Made by a program: the position numbers and the translations under genes | The notes under the pieces: generated by a model | What the model saw: only the letters and a program-made list of their open reading frames with translations | What the model was told of the DNA's origin: nothing | Database searches by the model: none | In this document: positions 50,798 to 59,009 of the stretch, one piece after another | Layout of the letters: each line of letters begins with the position of its first letter | Numbering within the stretch: position 1 is the first letter of the stretch | Source: Rickettsiales bacterium | GTDB lineage: Bacteria; Pseudomonadota; Alphaproteobacteria; Rickettsiales; SXRF01 | Assembly (NCBI GenBank): GCA_025464625.1 | Contig: JAOAUZ010000002.1 | Span: 372,001-436,000 of the forward strand | Reading direction: 5' to 3' | Length of the DNA: 64,000 nt

Positions 50798-51549
50798 TAG
50801 TATTTGCCGAATATGCAAAATATTATGACCTGCTTTATAAGGATAAGCCTTATAAGCAGGAAGTGGCATATATAACAAAAATATTAAAAAAACATGTTCC
50901 GCAGGCGAAATCATTAATTGAGCTTGGTTGTGGTTCGGGTGTCCATGCTTCTTATCTGGCACAGGAGGGATTTCGCGTTTATGGTGTTGATCAAAGTGAA
51001 TCAATGTTGGAAGCGGCGAAAGAGCGTTGTGCAAAAATTCCACAAGTTAGCCTGCATAAGGGCGATGTTCGCAGCGTACGCCTTAATGTAAAAGTTGATG
51101 CAGTTCTTTCTCTTTTTCATGTTGTGAGTTACCAAACATCTGACGTGGATGTGCGGGCTATGTTTGCAACTGCCAGTGAGCATTTGCAGGCTGGTGGTAT
51201 TTTCTTTTTTGATGTTTGGTATGGGCCTGCGGTGCTGACCGACCGCCCAGTGCTGCGTGTAAAAGAACTTGCGGATGACGAGGTGCATATCACCCGCATA
51301 GCTACGCCGACAATGGATGCGACAAAAAATTTGGTGGATGTGCATTATCGCTTAATAGCTAGAAACAAAAAAACTGGTGCTTACAGCGAGACAGATGAAC
51401 ATCATCTGATGCGCTATTTTTTCACTCCAGAGCTCAATCAATTTGCAGAAAATAGCGGTTTTGAAGTTGTTGATTCACACGAATGGATTACAGAAAATGC
51501 TCCAAGTTTTAATAGCTGGGGTGTAAGTTTTGTATGCCACAAAAAATAG
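50794..51549 (+). CDS. SAM-dependent methyltransferase
   Basis: This 251-residue protein is a class I methyltransferase. LIELGCGSGVHASYLAQEGF (motif I) is followed by RVYGVDQSESMLEAAKERC and LSLFHVVSYQTSDVDVRAMF. The C-terminal MRYFFTPELNQFAENSGFEV is the common cap of small sugar N- or O-methyltransferases. It may methylate the amino group left by the DegT enzyme just upstream; the overlap of four bases supports joint action. It overlaps the next glycosyltransferase by 16 bases. Confidence 0.85.
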   Translation: MIVFAEYAKYYDLLYKDKPYKQEVAYITKILKKHVPQAKSLIELGCGSGVHASYLAQEGFRVYGVDQSESMLEAAKERCAKIPQVSLHKGDVRSVRLNVKVDAVLSLFHVVSYQTSDVDVRAMFATASEHLQAGGIFFFDVWYGPAVLTDRPVLRVKELADDEVHITRIATPTMDATKNLVDVHYRLIARNKKTGAYSETDEHHLMRYFFTPELNQFAENSGFEVVDSHEWITENAPSFNSWGVSFVCHKK

Positions 51550-52820
51550 GAAATACATCATCTGTCATTCCGAATGAAATGAGGAATCTTTGCAATAATA
51601 ATGAAAAGATCCCTCGGCAAGCTCAGGATGACAAGCAACATCATAGCATTGGTTTATATCTCGGGTTTCGCTATGGGCAGGGCGGAATTTTTCAATATAG
51701 CCTTAGTGTACTTGATGCACTTTGCGCTCTGCCTGCTGAGAGTTATAAAATAATAGTGGCGTATGAAGATCCTAGCTGGCAGCCGTATTTTTCTGGGAAG
51801 AATATAGGGGTTGTTCATATTGGCACGCAGCAAGGTGAGCGCAAAGGTTTGGGCTGGCTTTGGGGTAAATTATGCCTGCCATTATTGTTGTGGAAAATTG
51901 GTTTTTGGCGATTTGATAAAACAGCACGTTTTTTTGCCAATTCCAAAGCGGATTATTGGATTTTTCCTGCACAAGATCATTGGACATATCTTGCGCGTGT
52001 TCCTGCCATAGGCGTAATTCATGATTTGATGCACCGCTATGAATCGCAGTTTCCTGAAGTTTCCAGCAAGGGGCGTTATTTCCTGCGTGAGCATCGCTTC
52101 CGTTCAATATGTCGCGCTGCAAGGGCAATATTGGTTGATTCTGAAACTGGCAAAAAACACGCAATAGAAAGTTATGGTGTTGCAGCAGAAAAAATTTATC
52201 CGCTGCCTTATGTTCCTCCGCGCTATATTTATAATAAAGAAGTTCCAGAAGATTTTGCCACGCGTTTTCCGTTGCCACAAAAATATTTTTTCTATCCCGC
52301 GCAGTTTTATCCGCATAAAAACCATTTGCGTTTGTTGCAGGCAGTAGCTGATATACGCAAAGATTGCCCAGCTATACATTTAGTTCTAGCAGGACCAAAA
52401 AATCACGCATATTCAGAAATTGTAGTTGAGGCAAAAAGGCTTGGCGTTGAAGATGCCGTGAGTTTTATTGGTTATGTGCCAGATGAATATTTGCCAGAAT
52501 TATATAGAAGGGCGCAGGCGTTGGTGATGCCCACATTTTTTGGGCCAACCAATATTCCGCCACTAGAGGCACAGGCACTTGGTTGTCCTGTGATAATTTC
52601 TGGAACGTATGGAATGCCAGAGCAATCTGGGGATGCTGCGTATTATATTGAGCCATCATCAGTTGATTCTATCGCCACCGCACTAAAAACATTGTGGAAT
52701 GACGATGCTTATTGTATATCGCTACGAGACAAGGGGTATGAACGTGCCAAAAACTGGAAACAAGATGATTTCAGCAGAAGAATGCACGAAATATTGTGCT
52801 TGATAGGTGGTGGTGTATGA
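51534..52820 (+). CDS. Glycosyltransferase family 4 with a repeat-derived N-terminus
   Basis: The protein has 428 residues. From residue about 38 it is a normal GT4 enzyme: SIGLYLGFRYGQGGIFQYSL begins the fold. FYPAQFYPHKNHLRLLQAVA, LVLAGPKNHAYSEIVVEAKR and FIGYVPDEYLPELYRRAQAL follow. VMPTFFGPTNIPPLEAQALG holds the EX7E-like region, followed by CPVIISGTYGMPEQSGD. Residues 10-34 (SVIPNEMRNL to IPRQAQDDK) are encoded by a family-B palindromic repeat at 51563-51633. The start at 51534 overlaps the upstream gene; an ATG at 51579 lies inside the repeat. Only the repeat or upstream bases offer a start, so the insertion has replaced or extended the native N-terminus. Confidence 0.88.
   Translation: MPQKIGNTSSVIPNEMRNLCNNNEKIPRQAQDDKQHHSIGLYLGFRYGQGGIFQYSLSVLDALCALPAESYKIIVAYEDPSWQPYFSGKNIGVVHIGTQQGERKGLGWLWGKLCLPLLLWKIGFWRFDKTARFFANSKADYWIFPAQDHWTYLARVPAIGVIHDLMHRYESQFPEVSSKGRYFLREHRFRSICRAARAILVDSETGKKHAIESYGVAAEKIYPLPYVPPRYIYNKEVPEDFATRFPLPQKYFFYPAQFYPHKNHLRLLQAVADIRKDCPAIHLVLAGPKNHAYSEIVVEAKRLGVEDAVSFIGYVPDEYLPELYRRAQALVMPTFFGPTNIPPLEAQALGCPVIISGTYGMPEQSGDAAYYIEPSSVDSIATALKTLWNDDAYCISLRDKGYERAKNWKQDDFSRRMHEILCLIGGGV
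51563..51633 (+). repeat. 71-base palindromic repeat (family B) inside a glycosyltransferase gene
   Basis: It begins TGTCATTCCGA and ends AGGATGACA, with inner blocks GAGGAATCT and AAGATCCCTC. It is a member of the same family as 13732-13804, in the opposite orientation. It is read as SVIPNEMRNL and IPRQAQDDK, peptides known to mark this widely spread repeat when it lies in genes. Confidence 0.85.
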
Positions 52821-54202
52821 AGTCGATATTTGTAGAGAAAGTGAAATTATTTAATAATAAATTTTCGTTTCTATTTCCAATATCGCTAGCGGTTTTATTA
52901 TTTGGGCAAATATTTTTTCTGATTGCCAATTATTATATAGGTGTTTCCCATCCTGCGTGGTCATTAGCACTTATACTTTTAATATTACTTGTGGCTCGTA
53001 TTATTACAGGAAATTACATATTTCGGCTGGCATGGCTGGATATTTGTATGGTGGTATTTTTTATACTAATTCTTACTTCTTTATTGTTGCACGGACAGTA
53101 TTCCAATCAATTATTTTTTAAATATTATATTGGCTTTATGATAGTACCATTTATGGCAGGTAGGTTACTATCTGCAAATGAGATGAAGCCATTTATTTTT
53201 ACAGTCTTAACCATAACTTTTACAGCAGCTGTTGCTGTGACATTGGCGCTGTTGTTTATGTCGCCTCAGGAATACAATCAAGATCGTATTTCAACATTAT
53301 TTTCAGTTTATAGCAAAAATTTCTATGGCGGGATTCCTTGCAACATTTTTGCTGGGTTTGCATTAGGACCATTGTTGATATTGTTGCACTGCCCAATATT
53401 TAGAATGAAATATAGTAAGATATTTAACTTAATAAAAGCAGGGACAATTTTTTGGTGTGTATGGCTTTTATTAATTGTAGCTACCAGAAGCACAATATTG
53501 AGCGGATTATTTTTTTCTATGATTGCAATTATATTTTTTAATTACAACAACAGGCGGGCATTGTTCAAGCAAATTGCCGTTTTAATCTTGGCGATTTTAC
53601 TTTCTTTGCTTCTTCTTCCTGAGACCAGAACCAACTTTTTGTTGGGAAGTTATAGCCAGTTGATACAGGCAATAAAAGAACATAATGAACCAGAATTTCA
53701 GAAAACAATTTTGGAAATTCAGCCACAACTTAAAGATCCTAGGATACAAGAATATTGCGTAGCCAATTGCAATTCAGTTTCAGCTAGATATTATTTATAT
53801 CTTAATGCACTTGAAATGTTTGAAAGCAGCCCAATTCTAGGGATAGGTGCTAATAACTATGGGGCGTATTCAGCAGCGGAATCATCTTCTTTAGCATCAC
53901 CTCACAATCTTACATTGTATATTTTTTTAGAATTAGGAGTTGTTGGTGGTGTATTATATGTATTTATCGTAGGTGGCTTACTTTTTTATTTTAAGCGTAA
54001 TGTGGAATATAGGGGAAATACTAAGGGGCGTAGTAGATTACATATTATTTTTCTGCTATGGGGGTTTGTATTATTGGTTGAGCAATTTTCAGGTAATTAT
54101 TTTGTGACCTATCAATTTTATGCTATGACAGGCATGCTGATATCCGCCTATCAACAGTTCTTTATAATGAAGCAGGGGCGTTTTAGTAATGCACAAAGCT
54201 GA
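52817..54202 (+). CDS. O-antigen ligase/polymerase family membrane protein
   Basis: This 461-residue protein has 10-12 membrane helices (ISLAVLLFGQIFFLIANYYI, SLALILLILLVARIITGNYI, and LILAILLSLLLLPETRTNFL). A periplasmic loop of about 90 residues follows helix 8. It carries the family segment YYLYLNALEMFESSPILGIG and the ASPHNLTLYIFLELGVVGGV motif of the Wzy_C/WaaL group. The start is ATG 52817, overlapping the previous stop. It may polymerise repeat units (Wzy) or ligate the chain to lipid A core (WaaL); length and motif fit either. It is the only candidate for either job in the window. Confidence 0.85.
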   Translation: MKSIFVEKVKLFNNKFSFLFPISLAVLLFGQIFFLIANYYIGVSHPAWSLALILLILLVARIITGNYIFRLAWLDICMVVFFILILTSLLLHGQYSNQLFFKYYIGFMIVPFMAGRLLSANEMKPFIFTVLTITFTAAVAVTLALLFMSPQEYNQDRISTLFSVYSKNFYGGIPCNIFAGFALGPLLILLHCPIFRMKYSKIFNLIKAGTIFWCVWLLLIVATRSTILSGLFFSMIAIIFFNYNNRRALFKQIAVLILAILLSLLLLPETRTNFLLGSYSQLIQAIKEHNEPEFQKTILEIQPQLKDPRIQEYCVANCNSVSARYYLYLNALEMFESSPILGIGANNYGAYSAAESSSLASPHNLTLYIFLELGVVGGVLYVFIVGGLLFYFKRNVEYRGNTKGRSRLHIIFLLWGFVLLVEQFSGNYFVTYQFYAMTGMLISAYQQFFIMKQGRFSNAQS

Positions 54203-54980
54203 TTCTGGCACTTTGCCTTTAATCTCCATCATAACCGTGTGTTATAATTCAGCGGATACGATTGCCGATACGCTGCGCTCGATTGCTGAACAAAATTATC
54301 CGAACATAGAATATATAATTATTGACGGTGGTTCGACGGATGGGACTTTGGATATAATCAAGCAATATGAAAAACATGTTTCTGTGCTTGTTTCCGAGTC
54401 AGACAAGGGAATTTATGATGCCATGAATAAAGGATGGCAGAAAGCAACTGGTGATGTAGTTGCTTTTCTAAATTCGGATGATTGCTACATGCATAAAAAT
54501 GTACTTAGTGAGGTTGCAGAGATAATGTCAAATCCTGATATAGATGCTTGTCATGGCGATCTAATTTATGTTGATAGGGTGGATACCAACAAAATAATTC
54601 GCTATTGGCAGGGGCATGATCATAGGGCAGGGGATTGTCTTAAAGGCTGGATGCCAGCGCACCCGACTTTTTTTGCGCGACGTTCGTTATTTGAGCGTTG
54701 TGGAGGGTTTGATACACGCTATCGCAAGCAGGCGGATTTTGAGCTTGCGGTACGCTGGTTTGAACTTCATAAAATACGCAGCCGATATGTGCCAAAAATA
54801 TGGACGCGGATGCGAACTGGTGGAGCTTCTAATAATAGCCTGCGTAATATTATAAAGGGAAATTTGGAATCATATCATGCGTGTAAATCACTCGGCTTTA
54901 ATATCTCCCCATTTTTTATAATACGCAAAATATTATCACGCTTTCCGCAATATTGGCGTAAGCCAGAGATGCCTGTTTAG
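54189..54980 (+). CDS. Glycosyltransferase family 2
   Basis: This 263-residue GT-A enzyme begins PLISIITVCYNSADTIADTL. It has IEYIIIDGGSTDGTLDIIKQ with the first Asp, GIYDAMNKGWQKATGDVVAF followed by LNSDD (the D-x-D-like motif), and DACHGDLIYVDR. CLKGWMPAHPTFFARRSLFE follows. The sequence fits the WcaA/colanic-acid-type inverting transferases. It overlaps the polymerase gene by 14 bases. The donor is unknown. Confidence 0.88.
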   Translation: MHKADSGTLPLISIITVCYNSADTIADTLRSIAEQNYPNIEYIIIDGGSTDGTLDIIKQYEKHVSVLVSESDKGIYDAMNKGWQKATGDVVAFLNSDDCYMHKNVLSEVAEIMSNPDIDACHGDLIYVDRVDTNKIIRYWQGHDHRAGDCLKGWMPAHPTFFARRSLFERCGGFDTRYRKQADFELAVRWFELHKIRSRYVPKIWTRMRTGGASNNSLRNIIKGNLESYHACKSLGFNISPFFIIRKILSRFPQYWRKPEMPV

Positions 54981-55904
54981 ATGCGGGTTTTTATCACAGG
55001 GGCGACCGGTTTTGTAGGCGTGAAGCTGGCACAGAGCGGTATGAATCTGAAGGAGTATGAGTTGTTGCTCCTTGCCCGTGATAGAAAAAACATACCTGAT
55101 AATTTAAAACATTTAGTGTGGCGTATAGGCGATATTCAGTCATTAACACCCGAAGATTTGAATGGCGTTGATGTGGTGATACACACCGCAGCAAAAGCAC
55201 ATGACGCAAGCGCTCCAGAATCAGAATATATAATAAATAATTCACAAGCCACGCATCACTTGGCGGAATGTGCAGCAAAAGCTGGTGTGCGCCGCTTTAT
55301 ATTTATCAGTACTATAAAAGTGCATGGTGAATATAGTTTTCCTAACCAACCTTTTATGGCGACTGACAAACCAAATCCTTGTGATGCGTATGCACGTTCA
55401 AAGTTGGAATCAGAACAACATCTGCAAACTATTGCTGATGAATATGGAATGGATTGGGTGATAATTCGCCCGCCACTTATTTACGGAAGTCAAGTGAAGG
55501 GTAATTTGCAGAAGCTGGCAGGCTTGATAATAAAGAAAATACCTCTGCCGTTTGGTGCAGTTAAAAACCAGCGAAGTATTCTTTCGGTTGATAATCTGGT
55601 CGATGCGTTGTGGTATATGCTAATTATTGAAAATGCCTCTAAGCAGATTTTCTTAATAAGTGATGGTGCGCCAGTATCAACGCCAGAGCTTATTCGCTAT
55701 ATTGCTAAATCTATTGGCGTGTCACCAGTATTAATATCTATTCCAGAGTTTATATTAAGGTTCGGCTGCCGTTTGTTGGGCAAGGAGGGGATATATACCC
55801 GAACCTGTATGTCTTTGCATGTTGACGACAGTGATATAAGAAAAAAGTTGAACTGGTCGCCACCATTTACCACTGAAGAAGCTATGAAAAAAGCCATGGT
55901 GTAG
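54981..55904 (+). CDS. NAD-dependent sugar epimerase/dehydratase
   Basis: This 307-residue SDR protein has the NAD-binding motif VFITGATGFVGVKLAQSGMN and then DVVIHTAAKAHDASAPESEY. RRFIFISTIKVHGEYSFPNQ, CDAYARSKLESEQHL (YxxxK) and WVIIRPPLIYGSQVKGNL follow. It resembles the UDP-GlcNAc/UDP-glucose 4-epimerase type that commonly precedes a lipid-linked sugar transferase in O-antigen loci. Its ATG directly follows the previous stop (54980/54981). It is the last gene of the rightward polysaccharide operon. Confidence 0.85.
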   Translation: MRVFITGATGFVGVKLAQSGMNLKEYELLLLARDRKNIPDNLKHLVWRIGDIQSLTPEDLNGVDVVIHTAAKAHDASAPESEYIINNSQATHHLAECAAKAGVRRFIFISTIKVHGEYSFPNQPFMATDKPNPCDAYARSKLESEQHLQTIADEYGMDWVIIRPPLIYGSQVKGNLQKLAGLIIKKIPLPFGAVKNQRSILSVDNLVDALWYMLIIENASKQIFLISDGAPVSTPELIRYIAKSIGVSPVLISIPEFILRFGCRLLGKEGIYTRTCMSLHVDDSDIRKKLNWSPPFTTEEAMKKAMV

Positions 55905-55974
55905 GTCAATTTTGCCTACCTCTTCTGGAAAAGAATGTAAAAATTTGGCATTCAAGTGCTGTGATAAAAAAATC

Positions 55975-56052
55975 TCACCCTGTTGCACAAAAGACACGAT
56001 TGGCAAAAATATGTTATAAATCATAAGATTGGAGATGACATCCACAGGGTGA
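55975..56052. promoter_or_regulatory. Inverted repeat flanking the promoter of the LuxI/FeeM-like gene
   Basis: TCACCCTGT (55975-55983) and ACAGGGTGA (56044-56052) are perfect 9-base inverted arms with centres 69 bases apart. A candidate promoter, TTGGCA-16-CATAAG (56000-56027), lies between them, so a dimeric regulator could bind both arms. The whole 252-base gap 55905-56156 otherwise shows only a small CTTAC/GTAAG stem (56071-56090) in the likely leader. Confidence 0.45.
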
Positions 56053-56156
56053 AAATGTAACAATTGTTTGCTTACGGGTTTTTAGGTAAGAAACTTATTG
56101 CTTTTATTAATAATTACTAATATTTGGTTAATATCAAATTTATAGGATTAACGATT

Positions 56157-56900
56157 ATGCCCGAACAAGTGTTACAAAAAGATGACTATAGGTCACTAAA
56201 TTTTCTATCTGCTTTGCAATCGATAGCTACGAAGCGTTCTTTTAACCCTTATGCTAAGGGTGAACAGATTACTTATGAATTTACCGAAGACCCAGCACTT
56301 TTACACCAATATTATAGGATTCGTGAAATTAGATATGGGGAGACATTGAAATCCGAGAATTACAACTGGGGTGAAGATTTTCATGATAAATTGAGTCATA
56401 TATTAATAGCACGCAGAGGAAAGCTTTGTCTCGGCGGTTGTAGGCTCACCATTCGTGAAGGTGATGAAGATTGGACGCTACCAGTAGAAAACGAAGAATT
56501 TAATCTTCGTAACACTTTTCCGAATTTGCATCTGGATCGTGTTAAGCACGCAGAGATATCTAGATTTGTTATTATGGAAGACGGTGGCACTGCGAACGAC
56601 GATATCTTTTATGGCTTGTGCAAGGCTATGTATAACAGGGTGGTGAGTTCAGATATTCATTATTTATTTGCGGTTTCATCTTATATTTTAGCCAGAAACT
56701 GGAGAGCTATCGCTAATAGTTTTGGAGTGAAAACCACCAAGATTGTGGAAAATATACATCCTGTTGAGAAGGCATTGGGCGATGAGGTGAAGTGGTACTT
56801 AGTATTATCTGATCTGACTAGTTTCCGCAAAAATGTTGATTCTTCAGTAAATAGTGTTTCAAAAACATATTACAATGAAGCCTCCAAAATCTTGAACTAG
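56157..56900 (+). CDS. LuxI/FeeM-like acyltransferase (GNAT fold)
   Basis: This 247-residue protein starts at ATG 56157 after TAGGA; the frame is open from 56124, but that start has no ribosome site. YRIREIRYGETLKSENYNWG, EDFHDKLSHILIARRGKLCL, GGCRLTIREG and AEISRFVIMEDGG are arranged like the conserved Arg, Trp, Asp, Arg and Glu-x-x-Arg of acyl-homoserine-lactone synthases and FeeM-type N-acyl amino acid synthases. It probably joins an acyl chain from acyl-ACP to an amine. No LuxR-type gene lies nearby, so the product may be a signal or a modified amino acid. It lies between the polysaccharide locus and a TonB receptor gene. Confidence 0.7.
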   Translation: MPEQVLQKDDYRSLNFLSALQSIATKRSFNPYAKGEQITYEFTEDPALLHQYYRIREIRYGETLKSENYNWGEDFHDKLSHILIARRGKLCLGGCRLTIREGDEDWTLPVENEEFNLRNTFPNLHLDRVKHAEISRFVIMEDGGTANDDIFYGLCKAMYNRVVSSDIHYLFAVSSYILARNWRAIANSFGVKTTKIVENIHPVEKALGDEVKWYLVLSDLTSFRKNVDSSVNSVSKTYYNEASKILN

Positions 56901-57011
56901 ATGAAATCTGTTTAGCAATTATTTTAAGGCAGTTAATTGATTGTTAACTATATCAGGCTATCACCGATAATTGGGATTATTTAACCAAAATAATTATTCG
57001 GAGATAGTGGC

Positions 57012-59009
57012 ATGTCACAATCTAGTTTGTTCGCACTGTTTACGGGTGTTGTCGCTCTCTCTGCATCGACAGTTTTGGCGAGCAGCACAGAAGATGCCGA
57101 GATAAAAAAGTTGCTCAGCATGTCTTTGGAAGAATTATCTAATGTTGTTGTTACTTCCGTTTCAAAGAAAACCGAACCTGAAAATGAGGCTGCTGCCGCT
57201 GTGTTCGTAGTATCACAGGAAGATATTCGCCGTTCTGGCGCAACGACTATTCCTGAAGCTTTGCGCATGGTACCGGGGATTTCCGTAGCACAATCTGGAT
57301 CAAACAATTGGACAGTGACCGCGCGCGGGTTCAACAGCCAGTTTGCCAATAAACTTTTGGTGTTGATGGATGGAAGGACTATTTATTCACCGTTATTTTC
57401 TGGGGTAATTTGGGATTCTCAGGATGTTATGATGGAAGATATTGAACGCATCGAAGTTATCCGTGGTCCAGGTGCTACTTTGTGGGGTGCTAACGCTGTT
57501 AACGGTGTTATTAACATTATAACAAAAAATGCTAGAGATACTCAGAAGGGATTAGCGTCGGCAAGTGTAGGTAACCAGATGAGTGGCGGTGCTGTTCGCT
57601 ATGGTACCAAGTTTGGTGATGATGGTCATGTTCGCGCTTATGCAAAATACAATGATTATAATTCACAATATACGAGTTCTGGTGGTGACGCTGGTGATTC
57701 TTGGCGCAAACAACAGGCAGGATTCCGCAGTGATATGAAAATTTCCAGTGATGATAAGATTACTGTTCAGGGTGATATATACTCGGTTGATGAGGATGAT
57801 TCTTTCTTGTTTCCTAATTTATCTTCAGCCACATATTATGATTCTTCAAAAGGCTTTAAATTAAGCGGTGGCAACATCTTGTTGCACTGGGAGCAAAAAC
57901 AAAGTGACTTGTCGGAAACATCGGTGAAGGCATATTTTGATAATGCTGCTTCGGAAACATTATTTTTTAATGATAAAGCCAATACAGCAGATATTGAATT
58001 TCAGCATGTGTGGACAGGGTGGGAGAGGCAAGAATTTGTCTGGGGTGGCGGGTATAGATTTATAAATGATAGTAATGATCCCAGCACGCAATACGCTCTG
58101 ACTCCGCGTACCAGAAATGATAGCCTTTATAATGCATTTTTGCAGGATAAGATCGCACTAATACCAGAGAAAGTGTTCCTTACTCTTGGGTCTAAATTTG
58201 AACATAATGATTACTCTGGGTTTGAGGTGCAGCCTAGTGTCCGCATGTCTTGGCTTCCTTCTTATACTCAGACAGTGTGGGGTGCTGTATCGCGCGCAGT
58301 TCATACTCCCAGTAGGTTTGATGAGAATGGTAGATTATCCCAGCTCATAGTTCCTCCCTCTGCTTCTCTGCCAATACCAACTTTGGTAGATAGTGTGGCA
58401 AATAGTAATTTAGATTCAGAGAAATTAATTTCTTATGAATTAGGTTATCGCTTTCAGCCAGTTAAAAATCTTTCTGTGGATCTTACTGGCTATTACAATG
58501 ACTATAGCAATCTATTGACTAACTCGCTGGGAACTCCTTCGGTAATTGGTGGTACACATGTGTATCAACCGCTTATCACAGGAAATTCTAATAAGGCTCA
58601 TTCTCTAGGATTTGAGGCAGTGGCAAGGTATGACATAAACTCATCATGGCGGCTTCTCGGCTCTTACAGCTATATAGATTTAGTTTTTGATGATAAAGGT
58701 AAGGTCGGTCTGTATTCTTTAGGAAAAAACCCGAAACATATGTTTAATTTGCGCTCTACCTATCTATTCCAAAATAGGATAGAGATGAATAATTCATTAT
58801 ATACTGTTTCCAAGTTGCAAAGCATTAATGTCCCGAGCTATTACCGTTTTGACACTCAACTTTCTTACCCACTTACAGACTCGGTAAAGGTTAGCTTGGT
58901 TGGGCAGAATTTGTTTGATAAAAGACACAAAGAATTCTCTCCGTTCCTCTACCAGACTCAGGCAGAAATCGGGCGCAGCGTGTACGCTGGAGTGTCTTAC
59001 AAGTTTTAG
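57012..59009 (+). CDS. TonB-dependent outer-membrane receptor
   Basis: This 665-residue protein starts after GGAG with a signal peptide (SLFALFTGVVALSASTVLA). A short segment MSLEELSNVVVTSVSKKTEP follows. The plug domain contains DIRRSGATTIPEALRMVPGI, NKLLVLMDGRTIYSPLFSGV and IERIEVIRGPGATLWGANAV followed by NGVINIITK. From residue about 190 a barrel of about 22 strands ends in a terminal aromatic (SVYAGVSYKF), the usual outer-membrane signal. LSYELGYRF-type segments and NLFDKRHKEFSPF near the end match the family. The ligand (siderophore, vitamin B12 or other) cannot be told. No Fur-like box is clear in the 111-base upstream gap. Confidence 0.92.
   Translation: MSQSSLFALFTGVVALSASTVLASSTEDAEIKKLLSMSLEELSNVVVTSVSKKTEPENEAAAAVFVVSQEDIRRSGATTIPEALRMVPGISVAQSGSNNWTVTARGFNSQFANKLLVLMDGRTIYSPLFSGVIWDSQDVMMEDIERIEVIRGPGATLWGANAVNGVINIITKNARDTQKGLASASVGNQMSGGAVRYGTKFGDDGHVRAYAKYNDYNSQYTSSGGDAGDSWRKQQAGFRSDMKISSDDKITVQGDIYSVDEDDSFLFPNLSSATYYDSSKGFKLSGGNILLHWEQKQSDLSETSVKAYFDNAASETLFFNDKANTADIEFQHVWTGWERQEFVWGGGYRFINDSNDPSTQYALTPRTRNDSLYNAFLQDKIALIPEKVFLTLGSKFEHNDYSGFEVQPSVRMSWLPSYTQTVWGAVSRAVHTPSRFDENGRLSQLIVPPSASLPIPTLVDSVANSNLDSEKLISYELGYRFQPVKNLSVDLTGYYNDYSNLLTNSLGTPSVIGGTHVYQPLITGNSNKAHSLGFEAVARYDINSSWRLLGSYSYIDLVFDDKGKVGLYSLGKNPKHMFNLRSTYLFQNRIEMNNSLYTVSKLQSINVPSYYRFDTQLSYPLTDSVKVSLVGQNLFDKRHKEFSPFLYQTQAEIGRSVYAGVSYKF

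Noticed and set aside
55901-55925. Terminator at the end of the polysaccharide operon (GTAGG/CCTAC stem)
   Set aside because: The stem is only 5 bp and is not followed by T residues.
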